This document shows, piece after piece, positions 43,543 through 53,437 of a DNA stretch of 64,000 nucleotides; position 1 is the first letter of the stretch; the number at the start of each line of letters is the position of its first letter. The notes beneath the pieces were generated by a model. It was given only the letters and a program-made list of their open reading frames with translations, did not search any database and was not told where the DNA came from. A program made the position numbers and the translations under genes. The stretch comes from Lachnospiraceae bacterium (lineage in GTDB: Bacteria > Bacillota > Clostridia > Lachnospirales > Lachnospiraceae), in assembly GCA_022647575.1 (NCBI GenBank), contig JALCKY010000003.1:311902-375901 (forward strand), in the 5' to 3' direction.

Positions 43543-44268
43543 TCAGAAGTATCCGCAGGTACCGCAGTTGCAGCACAGGTTCAGGGCGCAGATGGAAAGA
43601 CACCAGGTCGGGTCGATGTTCGTTCCCGTGCCTCCGTAAGTCTCGCCGCGCTGCTGATACCACTGGCCGCCGTTCTGCAGCTGCTGCAGCAGACGGGCAT
43701 ATTCCGTATTTCCCGGATCCATGTCCGTTGCCTTCTTGGCATCCTGCATGGCCGTCATGTTATTGCCGGTGCCCTGATTGGCAAGTGCGCTGTAATAATA
43801 CCAGCGGGCATTTCTCTGATCGGCCGACGTTCCGCCCAGCGCATTCAGAGCCTGCTGATAATAGCCGTTGTTGATGTAGTTGCGGGCTGCCTGCATTTCA
43901 CTCGTCTCATCCGCTGCCTGGCTGGCCCTCTGCTGCTCCGAATATCTCTGCCACTGGTTGAAGAAGTCACCGAAGCCGCCTGAGTATCCGCCGTAGTCCG
44001 CATAGCCGCGGCCTCCGGAGGAGCTGCCCTGGCCTGAAGATGCAGACTGGCCGTACGGACTTCCGTAAGGGCTCGTGCCTTTTTCCTTGGCATCGACAAT
44101 CTGCCGGTATGCTTCCTGAACTTCCTTGAATTTTTCTTCAGCTGCTTCCGGATCATCCGGATTATCGTCCGGATGGTATTTCTTGCTGAGCTGACGGTAG
44201 GCTTTCTTTATTTCATCATCGGATGCAGACGAAGGCACGCCGAGCACTTTATAGGGATCAGCGACCAT
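43543..44268 (-). CDS. DnaJ-domain protein with TPR-like region
   Basis: 241 residues from the ATG at 44268 (GGAG 8 bases upstream; the longer in-frame start lies inside the DUF5685 gene). J domain 1-70 with the HPD motif ([20 protein letters not shown]). A Gly/Ser-rich linker follows, then helical pairs typical of TPR ([19 protein letters not shown] and [13 protein letters not shown]), and a Cys-rich end ([16 protein letters not shown]). It would recruit Hsp70 (DnaK) to an unknown client. Its start overlaps the end of DUF5685 by 11 bases, so both are one unit. Confidence 0.88.
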   Translation of the reverse strand: MVADPYKVLGVPSSASDDEIKKAYRQLSKKYHPDDNPDDPEAAEEKFKEVQEAYRQIVDAKEKGTSPYGSPYGQSASSGQGSSSGGRGYADYGGYSGGFGDFFNQWQRYSEQQRASQAADETSEMQAARNYINNGYYQQALNALGGTSADQRNARWYYYSALANQGTGNNMTAMQDAKKATDMDPGNTEYARLLQQLQNGGQWYQQRGETYGGTGTNIDPTWCLSICALNLCCNCGTCGYF

Positions 44269-45106
44269 CGGATTCTCCTTTTTTCTCGTCGCGCTTCTTA
44301 CGAGCCAGCGCGTATTTTGTCCAGACTCCGGAATAAAGAATATTGCGGAGAATTTCCACGTCCTGTACGATCGGAAGCTTTTCAAATTCCTTTGCGCAGT
44401 CCGCCATCATCATCGTGAGGGTATTTTCCACCGTCGCGTCAAAATCCTTTCGGTCCATGATCGGTTTCCATGGGTTGTAGTCCTTTTTCTTCAGATCCTT
44501 GTCCAGATCCTCAAAGGCATCCAGAAGGTAAATGAATTTGCCCAGGTACAGACCCATTTTCCGCAGTTCGTTCGACCAGTCGCCCTCTTTGTAGACAAAA
44601 AGTTCGCCGAGCATCGTGCCGGTCAGGCCGGAAACCTTGTCGAGATCATATTCTCCCGTCGCCTCGTAGCCGTTGAGCTGGTGAATGCAGGTGCGGACGG
44701 CGCGGCTCTGTCTGGGCCATTTCACATCGATTCCGACGATATCCTTCATCAGGGACCGTGCGAAGCCTCTCGACTTCATGTCCTTTTCATCTTTCCAATT
44801 ATCGAGCAGCTTGAAATAAGTCAGCAGAAGGCCCATGTCGGCCGTATAATCCGTCAGCTCATTGAAGACCATTTCGTGCTTCTGGAGAGGATGGAGCATG
44901 CAGCTCCGCTTCTCATAAGTCAGCGGCGTTTCATACAGGCCGTTCAGGAGAATATCCAGAAAAACCATATCATAGGAAAGCGTGACCTGTCCTTTTTTTC
45001 CGTGGCGCAGCTGGAGCGAACGGCAGAGACCACAGTAGTAGCTGTGGTAGCGGTTGTAGTCCTTGATCTTCAGTTCATCCTTGTTGACGGTCACATACCC
45101 AAACAA
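44258..45106 (-). CDS. DUF5685 family protein
   Basis: 282 residues starting from TTG at 45106 (GGAG 9 bases upstream). The start [20 protein letters not shown] and [14 protein letters not shown] (about 23-36) are the family's hallmark; the body is all-helical with acidic motifs ([20 protein letters not shown], about 188-207) that recall prenyl-synthase folds. Function unknown; a recurrent neighbour of DnaJ-domain genes in anaerobic Firmicutes. Confidence 0.85.
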   Translation of the reverse strand: MFGYVTVNKDELKIKDYNRYHSYYCGLCRSLQLRHGKKGQVTLSYDMVFLDILLNGLYETPLTYEKRSCMLHPLQKHEMVFNELTDYTADMGLLLTYFKLLDNWKDEKDMKSRGFARSLMKDIVGIDVKWPRQSRAVRTCIHQLNGYEATGEYDLDKVSGLTGTMLGELFVYKEGDWSNELRKMGLYLGKFIYLLDAFEDLDKDLKKKDYNPWKPIMDRKDFDATVENTLTMMMADCAKEFEKLPIVQDVEILRNILYSGVWTKYALARKKRDEKKGESDGR

Positions 45107-45120
45107 AAGTATTTCTCCAA

Positions 45121-45528
45121 TCAGGTTGTTTTATCAAATTCCGCACGGCATTTCGGGCAGGTAATGCGGATATGGCCTTTGCCTTTCGGCACGCGGACCT
45201 GCTGGCCGCATTTCGGGCAGCGATAGAAACGGTAATTCTTCCGCTGTGCAAAATGCGATTTCTTTACCGCAAAAAAGTTCGTGGCTTTGCCTTTTATCTG
45301 AAGGTATTTTTCATTTTCCCGGTAGCGGGCCTGTATGTTTCTGGAGAAGATCCGGAAGAGCGAATAAAACAGAAGCGCCCAGGCGACTGCCATGACCGGC
45401 ACGTAAACCACTGTCCGTCCGAGGAACATGGAAACCACCAGAAGCACAAGCGTAACAATCGACAGAAACCGGCTGAACTGGTCGCCGCCGTAGCGTCCTG
45501 CCATGAATCTCATGAATTTATCTTTCAT
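45121..45528 (-). CDS. Zinc-ribbon membrane protein
   Basis: 135 residues: two membrane helices (about 20-62, FLSIVTLVLLVVSMFLG and VVYVPVMAVAWALLFYSLF), a basic linker and a C-terminal zinc ribbon CPKCGQQVRVPKGKG...CPKCRAEF (about 104-131). Start of the small operon with DUF5685 and the DnaJ-domain gene, 14 bases upstream of the DUF5685 start. Function unknown. Confidence 0.75.
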   Translation of the reverse strand: MKDKFMRFMAGRYGGDQFSRFLSIVTLVLLVVSMFLGRTVVYVPVMAVAWALLFYSLFRIFSRNIQARYRENEKYLQIKGKATNFFAVKKSHFAQRKNYRFYRCPKCGQQVRVPKGKGHIRITCPKCRAEFDKTT

Positions 45529-45567
45529 AAATAACCTCTGTCTCTCTTAAATAACTTCTGTCTCTCA
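45528..45567. repeat. Tandem 20-bp duplication at the zinc-ribbon gene start
   Basis: Two adjacent copies (45528-45547 and 45548-45567, 18 of 20 identical) carry the AGAGG ribosome binding site region of the zinc-ribbon gene. The outer copy is probably an inert duplication. Confidence 0.6.
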
Positions 45568-45666
45568 TTATGCACTACGGAGTTAATGATAACGCCTGCA
45601 AAATGGATTGACAAGAAACGCGCGGCATATTTATGAAAGTTTTTAGATTTCCAGATTCTTTTTGAT

Positions 45667-46140
45667 TCAGTATTCCCGGATTTCCTTCCCTGTCCACTCC
45701 GTAACGAGAAGACGGGCCATCGTCAGGTCTTCGAACATGGGCCTGCTGTACGTCCGGATCTGCTTTCTGCCGTAATGTCCGAGCAGCGCATTCAGTGCAT
45801 GGACGCAGTCCTCTTCCCCGGTCAGGAATTCAACCTTTCCGAAGCCGGTCACGGACTGGTAGATCAGATGGCAGTGGAACGTTTTCGCCTCCGCCTCCTG
45901 ATACCAGTTTGCCTCGAAACCGGCAACCGGATTCATTTCCAGCAGTTCCTTTTTCTTTCCGTTCTCCGTCAAATGGAGATAGATCACGATTCCCTCATCG
46001 GTTTTCTCCGCACCGAAATTCAGCGGAAGGACATAGGGATGGCCGCCGTCCTGCATCGCCAGATGAATGAGATCGCATTTCATAAGTGCTTCGAAAATGG
46101 CGTCGTCGGATTCCATTTTATTCGGATGATGAATCAGCAT
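45667..46140 (-). CDS. Pyridoxamine 5'-phosphate oxidase-like (NimA-type) flavoprotein
   Basis: 157 residues with the split-barrel FMN fold of the NimA/PNPOx-like family: LMKCDLIHLAMQDGGHPYVL (about 22-41), LPLNFGAEKTDEGIVIYLHL and GKVEFLTGEEDCVHALNALL (about 98-117). Relatives reduce nitroaromatics or bind flavin. GAAGGAGG site. Immediately downstream of mgtE (15-base gap), likely the same transcript. Confidence 0.85.
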   Translation of the reverse strand: MLIHHPNKMESDDAIFEALMKCDLIHLAMQDGGHPYVLPLNFGAEKTDEGIVIYLHLTENGKKKELLEMNPVAGFEANWYQEAEAKTFHCHLIYQSVTGFGKVEFLTGEEDCVHALNALLGHYGRKQIRTYSRPMFEDLTMARLLVTEWTGKEIREY

Positions 46141-46155
46141 GAACAGCCTCCTTCG

Positions 46156-47628
46156 CTATTCCAGATACGGCAGGAACATAGTTGCCAGACCGAGGAAAAT
46201 GAAGAAGCCCAGAACGTCCGTTGCCGTCGTCAGAAATACCGTCGAACCAAGCGCCGGATCCTGATGAAGAGCTCTCATAACCAGCGGAATCAGGAAACCG
46301 AATACTCCTGCCACGACCAGATTGCCGATCATGGCGATAAATGTAATCAGACCGAGGAACCAGTTGCCATACATGAAATAGGCCACAAACCCGGTAATCA
46401 AGCCGGTAGCGGCACCATTGATGACGCCAAGCGCCGCCTCTTTTAAGAATGGTTTCCAGGCATCCGTAAATTTCACTTCGCCCAGCGCAATGCTGCGGAT
46501 GATGATGGAAAGCGTCTGCGTTCCGGCATTGCCGCCCATGCCGCTGATGATCGTCATCATGGCGGACAGTGCAACAACCTTCTGGATCGTGCCTTCGAAG
46601 GCGCGGATCGTAAAGGCTGCAAGAAAGGCAGTCGCCAGATTGATGACCAGCCAGGGAAGGCGCATCTTCACCGATTCCATCAGGGAAGTATCGATGCTCT
46701 CCTCCTTGCCGACGCCGGCCATGGAGTACAAATCTTCGGTATGCTCTTCATTGATGACATCGATGATATCATCGACGGTGATGATTCCGAGCATTCCTTT
46801 TCTCTTATTGACGACCGGGATAGCCTTCAGGTCGTATTTCGCAACGAGGCGGGAAACCGATTCCTGGTCGACTTCCGGTTCGACGGAAATCGGGTCTGTA
46901 TCCATGATGCTTTCCAGCATGTCGTCGTTGTCTGCAATCAGGATATCCCGCAAGTCGGCGGTGCCGATCAGCTGTCTCTGGTCATTCAGGATGTAAATGG
47001 TTTCAATGACTTCCGTCCGCGGACCGATCTGCTTGATCTTCTGAATCGCTTCGGAAATCGTCAAATTTTTCGACAGAGCGATGTAGGCGGTCGTCATGAT
47101 GCCGCCTGCCGTATCTTCGGAGTAGCCCAGCAGTTCATGCAGCGTCCGCTTATCGCCGCCGCTCATCAAATCAAAGAGCTGCTTCCGGCGGTCCGTGGAA
47201 ATGTCGCCGAGAAGGTCGGCCACATTATCCTTCTGCATGAATTTGAAGATCTTCAAGACACGTCCGTTATCCAGGTCGCCGATGACGTCGTTCTGTACGT
47301 CTTCATCAGCCTGCTCCAGAATCTCGCCGAGCTGCTGATCGGAAAAAAGGGCGCAGGTCTGCGCGATTTCTTCATCATTGAAGTCTTCCATGGCCTGGGC
47401 AAAATCGATCGGCTCATAGCGTTCGTAGACTTCATTCAGCTTCTCGTGATCGGACTTGGCAAGAGCATCCCTGAATTCGGAAAGGCCTTCCTCATCCAGC
47501 TTTGTGATGTTGATATGGACGGTTTCATTTTCCTCAGGCTTCTCTTCCTTCGTTTCCTGTGATTCCGCCTCAGCAGTCTCTTCTGTTTTCTGGATGACGC
47601 TATTATCTTCTTTCTTCTCTTCTTCCAT
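46156..47628 (-). CDS. mgtE: MgtE-type magnesium transporter
   Basis: 490 residues. Charged N-terminal extension (1-35), MgtE N domain (about 40-165, EVYERYEPIDFAQAMEDFND), paired CBS domains (about 170-295, IPVVNKRKGMLGIITVDDII), then five membrane helices with the selectivity segment SGMGGNAGTQTLSIIIRSIA (about 369-388). The cytosolic domains sense Mg2+ and gate the channel. No M-box riboswitch fits in the short upstream gap. GGAGG site. Confidence 0.95.
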   Translation of the reverse strand: MEEEKKEDNSVIQKTEETAEAESQETKEEKPEENETVHINITKLDEEGLSEFRDALAKSDHEKLNEVYERYEPIDFAQAMEDFNDEEIAQTCALFSDQQLGEILEQADEDVQNDVIGDLDNGRVLKIFKFMQKDNVADLLGDISTDRRKQLFDLMSGGDKRTLHELLGYSEDTAGGIMTTAYIALSKNLTISEAIQKIKQIGPRTEVIETIYILNDQRQLIGTADLRDILIADNDDMLESIMDTDPISVEPEVDQESVSRLVAKYDLKAIPVVNKRKGMLGIITVDDIIDVINEEHTEDLYSMAGVGKEESIDTSLMESVKMRLPWLVINLATAFLAAFTIRAFEGTIQKVVALSAMMTIISGMGGNAGTQTLSIIIRSIALGEVKFTDAWKPFLKEAALGVINGAATGLITGFVAYFMYGNWFLGLITFIAMIGNLVVAGVFGFLIPLVMRALHQDPALGSTVFLTTATDVLGFFIFLGLATMFLPYLE

Positions 47629-47768
47629 CGGTCCGACCTCCTCTCCGTAAGAGCAATCTTATGTTACCCGAAAGTTGGGGATTAGTCAACCGGACTATGC
47701 TATACTTAACCATATCGTTACCTTGTTTTTCACCGAAAACACCATGGCCTAAGACGGGGGGAATGCAG

Positions 47769-48548
47769 ATGCAGATCAGATACATTTATCACGACGGTTT
47801 TCTCGTCGAACTGGAAAAAACAGTCCTGCTTTTCGATTACTGGAAGGGGAATCTCCCGCCCATCGATCCGGGGAAGCAGCTCTGCGTCTTCGCGTCGCAC
47901 GTGCATCCGGACCATTTTTCATTTGAGATTTTCCGCCTCCGGGAGAAGTATCCGGACGTGCAGTATTTCCTGGGGAACGACATCCGCCGGAAGTTCAATG
48001 AGCGCTCCTTTGAAAATCACGGCGTGCCGGAAGAAGCGTACCGCCGAATCGCCTTCATGAAAGCCGGAACCACGGGGACGGGGGTAGTGGTTCCGGAAAA
48101 CAACGGAACCACCGGGACGGGGGTGGTGGTTCCGAAGACCGCCGGGGCCACCGGGACGGGGGTGGTGGTTCGCGCCCTTCAATCGACAGACTCGGGCGTT
48201 GCGTTCCTCGTCTCCTGCGAAAGGAAAGAGATTTTCCATGCAGGCGACCTCAACGACTGGTCATTTGAGAAAAATGATGAGGAAACGAATGCCATGGAAA
48301 GGTCGGACTACCGCCGCATCATCGACGGGATCCGCGGTGCGCATTTCGATGCAGCTTTCCTGCCGCTTGATCCGAAACAGGGAAAATTTACCGGAGCCGG
48401 CTTTGATTATTTCATGCGCAGTACCGATACTGAGGAGGCCTGGCCGATGCACCGCTGGGGAAATGAAGCGGTCCTGCCGGAATTCTTACGGAATCCGCTC
48501 TCCGAACCATACCGCGGCAGAATCCGGAACCCGGAAGAATACCGCTGA
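47769..48548 (+). CDS. MBL-fold hydrolase with in-frame palindromic repeat insertion
   Basis: 259 residues from the ATG at 47769 (GGGGGG 7 bases upstream). Metallo-beta-lactamase fold: SHVHPDHFSFEIF (about 43-55), ECxx-type core FHAGDLNDW (about 158-166), and FLPLDPKQGKF. Between about residues 100 and 136 sits a tandem insert of three 13-residue units (TTGTGVVVPENNG, TTGTGVVVPKTAG, ATGTGVVVRALQS), each encoded by a 39-bp unit holding the 29-bp palindrome found elsewhere in the window. Insertion is in frame, in a loop between strands, so the protein may remain functional. Substrate unknown. Confidence 0.8.
   Translation: MQIRYIYHDGFLVELEKTVLLFDYWKGNLPPIDPGKQLCVFASHVHPDHFSFEIFRLREKYPDVQYFLGNDIRRKFNERSFENHGVPEEAYRRIAFMKAGTTGTGVVVPENNGTTGTGVVVPKTAGATGTGVVVRALQSTDSGVAFLVSCERKEIFHAGDLNDWSFEKNDEETNAMERSDYRRIIDGIRGAHFDAAFLPLDPKQGKFTGAGFDYFMRSTDTEEAWPMHRWGNEAVLPEFLRNPLSEPYRGRIRNPEEYR
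48066..48172 (+). repeat. Three tandem in-frame copies of the 29-bp palindrome
   Basis: Copies at 48066-48094, 48105-48133 and 48144-48172, exactly 39 bases apart. Each has arms GGAACCAC/GTGGTTCC (third copy degenerate) around a G-rich loop such as GGGGACGGGGGTA. The period is a multiple of three, so the reading frame is kept. Confidence 0.9.
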
Positions 48549-48588
48549 AATCAGTTCCGCGACAGACGCAGGAATCCGATTGCCGTAC

Positions 48589-49903
48589 TCAGTTCCGCAC
48601 CGCCGGCAGCTTTTCGATATGCGTCACGGCAATCGCCGCGCCGATTGCTGCCGAAATGGCTGCAATCAGGAGCATCTGTTTGGCACCGAGCGAGTCCAGA
48701 AGGAATCCGCCGGCAAATGAAGAAAGGATATTTCCGCAAGTCATGGCAATGACCGCAAAGGTCTGCCCCTTCGTGCGGTTGCGTTCCTCAATCAGCATTT
48801 TCGTATAATAGACGCTGGCCGGAATAAAAATCGCGTAGGAAACAATCTCAAATGACTGCGCGAACAGAATCATTCCCACCGAAGACGCGGCATACGTCAG
48901 GAAATGTTTGACAACAAACATGATGCAGGCGAAGGCCATGATCTTCTCGCACGGAATCCGCTTAATGATTTTAATGAAGAAAAACATGATCGGCACTTCG
49001 ATGATCGACGCATAGAAAATCGCCAGTCCCATGTCTTTGCTGCTTCCGCCGACGCTCTTCTCGATCTGTAGGAAATAAGTGTTCAGGGTCAGATGACTGA
49101 AGAAAATGAACATGACTCCGATCTGCAGAATCATGAATTTCTTATGTCCCAGGATGAAATCCTTCAGACTGTCGGCCTTGGAATCTTCCTTCGCAGATGT
49201 CTGCAGTTGATCCGCTGTCGAAATGTCCGACACCTGTGCATTCTGTTCTGCTGCCGAATTTACCGGCTCCGCATTTTCCGCCGCACCTGTCTTCGGCCGC
49301 ACCTGTTTCCGCGCCTGTCGCCGGCATTTTCCCCGCTGCCGATTTCATATAAAGCAGCGTCGCGACAGTCAGCAGCACCGCCTGAGCAGCAGCCACATAC
49401 GGCAGGAGATTCGGGCTGTAAATTTCCACAAGATAGCCCAAAAGCAGTGCGGAAATGGCATACGTAACCGATCCCATGCCGCGGCCCAGACCGAAATTGA
49501 TGGTATATCCTTCTTTTTCATGATCGAAGGCCAATGCGTTGTTAAATGGCTGCAGGGCAGTCGAAGCCGTGATTACGGCGATTTCAAGCAGGATAAAAAC
49601 AGGCGATGCCTGCAGAAGAAAGCACAGGATCAGGGAACAGATTCCAGCTATAGCGGTAAGGATGAGGGACATTTTCCCATTTGTCAGTGTCCTGCTTTTG
49701 TCGACGCGGGAGCCGAGCAGAGGCTGCGCAAATGCCGCCGCAATCTGCGCCGACGCCATGAGAATGCCGATCTGCGTATTGCCGATTCCGCGGTTCAGAA
49801 GGTATACTGACGTAAAGGAAACAACCGGGCAGTACATTGCCCAGAACAGTCCCGCCACGCAGGCATACAGAATATTCAGTTTGACGGCTGTAGGTTTCTG
49901 CAT
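48589..49903 (-). pseudogene. MFS transporter (MFS_1-like/NHS type), one frameshift
   Basis: Two frames form one 12-helix transporter of about 437 residues. The first (from 49903) starts MQKPTAVKLNILYACVAGLF and contains GIGNTQIGILMASAQIAAAF and the loop GSRVDKSRTLTNGK. Near 49295 one extra base in a GC-rich stretch (GCGGCCGAAGACAGGTGCGG on the reverse strand) moves the rest to a second frame with FILGHKKFMILQIGVMFIFF and IPASVYYTKMLIEERNRTKG. The break is in the non-membrane central loop between the two six-helix halves. Otherwise well preserved. Substrate could be sugars or nucleosides. Confidence 0.75.
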
Positions 49904-49949
49904 TATCGTTTTACTATACTATATCGCAGGCAAACTGGAAAGGCTGAAA

Positions 49950-50489
49950 ATGGATTCTCTGACAATTGATGGAATTGAAATTCCGGTTGAGCGCAAGCAC
50001 ATCCGGAATCTGTATATCCGCTTCTCTCCCGCTGACCGCTCCGTAAAAATCACGGCACCCCTCCGCATGAGCAGCGGCGACATTGCCGCCTTCGCACGCT
50101 CAAAGGCTCCGTGGCTGCACCGCCAGATGCAGAGGGCGGAATCCTATCATCCGCTCCCCGTTTCCGAACTCCCGCCGGATGCTGAAGCGATTCTGCGGCA
50201 GCGCATGGAAGCACTGATTCCGGAGTGCGAAGCCGTTGTCGGCCAGCACGCTTCCGGCTGGCGCATCCGCAGCATGAAGACAAGATGGGGCTCCTGCAGC
50301 CGGAGGACCGGTATCATTTCCATCAATCTGCAGCTCGTTCTTCTGGACGACGAGACGCTGAAATACATCCTGATCCATGAACTGACGCATTTCTGGGTCG
50401 CGAACCACGGCGTCTATTTCAAGAACCGCATGGACCGCTATTTTCCGCAATGGAAAACGGTGCGGAAGAAACTCAACCGCACCGTCTGA
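49950..50489 (+). CDS. YgjP/SprT-like metal-dependent hydrolase (DUF45)
   Basis: 179 residues from the ATG at 49950 (AAGG upstream; longer frames overlap the transporter). The zinc motif is ILIHELTHFWVANHG (HExxH at about 143-147), preceded by MKTRWGSCSRRTGIISINLQ (about 108-127), both hallmarks of the YgjP-type metallopeptidases. Cytosolic; target unknown. Divergent from the MFS gene. Confidence 0.9.
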   Translation: MDSLTIDGIEIPVERKHIRNLYIRFSPADRSVKITAPLRMSSGDIAAFARSKAPWLHRQMQRAESYHPLPVSELPPDAEAILRQRMEALIPECEAVVGQHASGWRIRSMKTRWGSCSRRTGIISINLQLVLLDDETLKYILIHELTHFWVANHGVYFKNRMDRYFPQWKTVRKKLNRTV

Positions 50490-50505
50490 ATCCATCGTTA
50501 TTCCT

Positions 50506-51399
50506 TTATTCCGCTTCCCGGTCCTTCGGGCTGAACGTACTGTTTTCTTCCGTATAGTGCTCGAATTTCACGCCGGCAAGTTTCTTCTTCGCGTCTGCAT
50601 AGCCCACGTGGTAAAGCTGGGTCAGCAGCTCCGGATCGCGGCAGTTGTTCTTCACGCCGCACTGGTCCGACGGGGAAATGAGGATGACTTTTCCTTCATC
50701 CCTCAGCACCTTCAGGACGGAAAGTTCCTGATTGTAGCGGCTGTGGTGCATGTCGAGGCCGCGCGCGACCGCCGGCGTCGACTTCAGCAGCGTGTGATAA
50801 ACCTTTTTGTTCAGCTCCGGCTCCATGACTTCATCTTCCGGACGGGTCAGGATGACGATCAGACGGTCGCATCCGTCGATAAATGCCTTCTCGTACGGAA
50901 TCGGCGTCGCAAGTCCGCCGTCGCAGTAGAGCTTTCCCTTGAAGCTGATCGGCTTGCAGACAATCGGCACGCAGCTGGAAGCCATGACCGCCCGCATGTC
51001 GTTCTGCTGGATATCGTCCTTCGTGAAATATTCCGTCTTCCCATCCTGAATATTCGTCGCGGCAATCACAAATACGCTGTCCGTCGCTTTCATTCTGGCG
51101 ATGTCAATCGGATCTTCGCCGTTTTCATTTGCCAGATAGGAATAGATATAATTCAGGTTGAAATAAGAACCTTCGCTGAAAAGCGAACGCAGGCCCATAT
51201 ATTCCTTCCGCGTGGAATATTCCGCGTAGAAGCGCAGGTTGCGACCGCGCTGCCGGGCAAGATAGCTCGCTACATTTGCCGAGCCGGCTGAAACGCCGAG
51301 GCAGTATTTAATGTCAATCTTGTTGTCCATGAAATAGTCAAAAACACCGCAGCCGTATACATCCCGCATGCCGCCGCCCGTGTCAATAATTCCAAGCAT
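50506..51399 (-). CDS. Patatin-like phospholipase
   Basis: 297 residues. Ser-Asp dyad: oxyanion GGGMRDVYGCGV (about 8-19), nucleophile in GVSAGS (about 36-41) and catalytic Asp in YCDGGLATPIP (about 159-169). It is of the bacterial RssA/YjjU class that hydrolyses lipids or acyl esters. GGAGG before the ATG. It is downstream of deoD on the same strand; a 29-bp palindrome (51437-51465) lies between them, probably in a shared untranslated region. Confidence 0.9.
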   Translation of the reverse strand: MLGIIDTGGGMRDVYGCGVFDYFMDNKIDIKYCLGVSAGSANVASYLARQRGRNLRFYAEYSTRKEYMGLRSLFSEGSYFNLNYIYSYLANENGEDPIDIARMKATDSVFVIAATNIQDGKTEYFTKDDIQQNDMRAVMASSCVPIVCKPISFKGKLYCDGGLATPIPYEKAFIDGCDRLIVILTRPEDEVMEPELNKKVYHTLLKSTPAVARGLDMHHSRYNQELSVLKVLRDEGKVILISPSDQCGVKNNCRDPELLTQLYHVGYADAKKKLAGVKFEHYTEENSTFSPKDREAE

Positions 51400-51436
51400 T
51401 TAAGCCTCCGAAGAACTCCCGCCCGTCCCGTAACCC

Positions 51437-51465
51437 GGAACCACGGGGACGGGGGTGGTGGTTCC
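51437..51465 (+). repeat. Dispersed 29-bp GC palindrome, intergenic copy
   Basis: Arms GGAACCAC and GTGGTTCC, loop GGGGACGGGGGTG, between the patatin and deoD genes. Perfect arms. Confidence 0.9.
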
Positions 51466-51487
51466 GATTCCATTTTCCATTCTTAAT

Positions 51488-52234
51488 TTATTTTGTCGTC
51501 CTGGCTGCCGTCTTCAGGGAAATCTCCATCATTTCATGGAAGGACTGCTGTATTTCCTTCGGGGACAGGCCTTTTCCGGTGAAGACTTCATCGGAAATGC
51601 TGAGGATCGAGAGCGCCTTCTTGTGGCAGTTCATTGCCGTCAGATAGAGGCCCGCGGTTTCCATTTCCACGCAGAGATGTCCCGTCGCCTTGATCTTCGG
51701 GTTGATGTTGCCCGACGGATGATAGAAGAAATCGGTGGTGTAGACGCAGCCGACATCCGCCTTGACCTTCATTTCCTCAGCCGCCGCGACAGCGGTGCGG
51801 AGCATTTCAAAATCAGCCGTCGGGGCAATGATGCCCGGCAGGTCGTAAGCGCTTTCAAAGCCGGAGTTCGTCGATGCAGACATCGCGATGACGACGTCAC
51901 GGCAGTGGACACTGTCGGCAATGCCGCCCGCGGAACCGACGCGGATGATTGACTCGACGCCGAAGAAATTAAAAAGCTCAAAAGCATAGAGCGTCAGCGA
52001 CGGCATCCCCATGCCGGAACCCATGACGGAAACTTCCTTACCGTCGTATTTGCCCGTATAGCCGAGCATGCCGCGGACGTCATTGAAAAGCACCGGATTC
52101 TCAAGATAAGTTTCCGCGATGTATTTCGCGCGGAGCGGATCGCCCGGCATCAGGACGCATTTCGCGATGTGCGTGCCCTTCTTGACATCGATGCAGGCTG
52201 ATGGAGATGTAGTCATTTTCTTTTTTGCTGGCAT
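51488..52234 (-). CDS. deoD: Purine nucleoside phosphorylase
   Basis: 248 residues of the hexameric DeoD type. Phosphate/nucleoside motifs: CVLMPGDPLRAKYIAETYLE (about 26-45), MGSGMGMPSLTLYAFEL (about 71-87), IIRVGSAGGI (about 96-105), and SISDEVFTG near 213. It cleaves purine (deoxy)nucleosides, and methylthioadenosine in some family members, releasing pentose-1-phosphate. It is upstream of the patatin gene and downstream of mtnA, suggesting purine/methylthio salvage. CAGGAGG site. Confidence 0.93.
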   Translation of the reverse strand: MPAKKKMTTSPSACIDVKKGTHIAKCVLMPGDPLRAKYIAETYLENPVLFNDVRGMLGYTGKYDGKEVSVMGSGMGMPSLTLYAFELFNFFGVESIIRVGSAGGIADSVHCRDVVIAMSASTNSGFESAYDLPGIIAPTADFEMLRTAVAAAEEMKVKADVGCVYTTDFFYHPSGNINPKIKATGHLCVEMETAGLYLTAMNCHKKALSILSISDEVFTGKGLSPKEIQQSFHEMMEISLKTAARTTK

Positions 52235-52262
52235 GATTCATTTCCTCCTGAATTTTTTGATT

Positions 52263-52291
52263 GGAACCACCACCCCCGTCCCCGTGGTTCG
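52263..52291 (-). repeat. Dispersed 29-bp GC palindrome between mtnA and deoD
   Basis: Inverted copy (reverse orientation): arms GGAACCAC and GTGGTTCG around a C-rich loop. It lies in the 72-base gap between the two genes, so may affect their shared mRNA. Confidence 0.85.
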
Positions 52292-52306
52292 GGTCGGCGG
52301 TTCTTT

Positions 52307-53404
52307 TTATTTGCTGAACAGCTTTTTCAGATTCTCTTCAAACGGCGGATAGACGATTCCCTTGTCCGTGACGATCGCGGTCAGAAGGCTGTGGTCCGTG
52401 ACGTCAAATGCAGGATTGTAGCATTTTACGTCGGGAAGCGCCATCGATTCCTTGTACCACATCGTCTTGATTTCTTCCGGATCCCGGAGCTCGATCTTGA
52501 TGTCGGCGCCGGTCGGGCAGTCCATGTCGATGGTCGAAGTCGGGCCCAGCGTATAGAACGGAATCCCGTAATGCTTCGCCAGGATCGCGACGCCGGAAGT
52601 GCCGATCTTATTTGCGAAATCGCCGTTTGCCGCGACGCGGTCGCAGCCGACGAAGCACGCCTGCACCCAGCCCTGCTTCATGACAATCGATGCCATGTTG
52701 TCGCAAATGAGCGTCACATCGACGCCGGCCTTCTGGAGTTCGAAGGACGTCAGGCGCGCGCCCTGAAGCAGCGGCCTCGTTTCGTCTGAGAATACATGGA
52801 AATGCATGCCTTTTTCATTTCCGAGAAGCAGCGGTCCGAGTGCCGTCCCGAATTTGGACGTCGCAAGCGGTCCGGCGTTGCAGTGCGTCAGGACGCCGTC
52901 GCCGTCCTTGATGAGCGTAAGGCCGTATTCCGCAATCTTGCGGCACATTTCGATATCCTCTTCATGAATCCGGATGCTCTCCGCCTTCATAAGTTCAAGG
53001 ATGGCCGGAACGCTTTCGCCTTCATGATCCGCAATCAGTTTTTCCATGCGCTTCAGCGCCCAGCTTAAGTTTACAGCCGTCGGACGGGAAGAGTTGAGGT
53101 ATTCGCTGATCTTATGCATTTCCTCTTTAAATGAGGCATATTCGAGGCCGGCATATTTCTGCGCCAGCACGAACATTGAATAGCCCGCGAAGATTCCGAT
53201 GCAGGGTGCGCCGCGGATCTCCAGCTTCTTGATCGCATCGAAGCATTCCTCCGGCGTATCCGCATTTTTGTAGATCTCGCGGTTCGGAAGCTGCGTCTGG
53301 TCAAGATAGAGCACGCTCTTTGCATCCTCCGCAAGCGCGACGTGATCGACGCCCTCGGCGTACGGATTCACGGCCGCATCCGTTTTCATCTGTTCATTTT
53401 CCAT
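52307..53404 (-). CDS. mtnA: S-methyl-5-thioribose-1-phosphate isomerase
   Basis: 365 residues of the eIF2B-like family. Signature blocks: [18 protein letters not shown] (about 58-75), the catalytic Cys block [20 protein letters not shown] (about 165-184), and [20 protein letters not shown] (about 243-262) with the catalytic Asp. It converts methylthioribose-1-phosphate to methylthioribulose-1-phosphate in methionine salvage (or the deoxyribose/ribose analogue). The following deoD is consistent with a nucleoside phosphorylase feeding it. Confidence 0.92.
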   Translation of the reverse strand: MENEQMKTDAAVNPYAEGVDHVALAEDAKSVLYLDQTQLPNREIYKNADTPEECFDAIKKLEIRGAPCIGIFAGYSMFVLAQKYAGLEYASFKEEMHKISEYLNSSRPTAVNLSWALKRMEKLIADHEGESVPAILELMKAESIRIHEEDIEMCRKIAEYGLTLIKDGDGVLTHCNAGPLATSKFGTALGPLLLGNEKGMHFHVFSDETRPLLQGARLTSFELQKAGVDVTLICDNMASIVMKQGWVQACFVGCDRVAANGDFANKIGTSGVAILAKHYGIPFYTLGPTSTIDMDCPTGADIKIELRDPEEIKTMWYKESMALPDVKCYNPAFDVTDHSLLTAIVTDKGIVYPPFEENLKKLFSK

Positions 53405-53437
53405 GTCGATTCATGAGTCCTTTCTGCAGAATATATT

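Noticed and set aside
48066-48172. Three 39-bp units as a CRISPR-like array
   Set aside because: The 10-bp intervals are too short for spacers and the units are read in frame in a gene.
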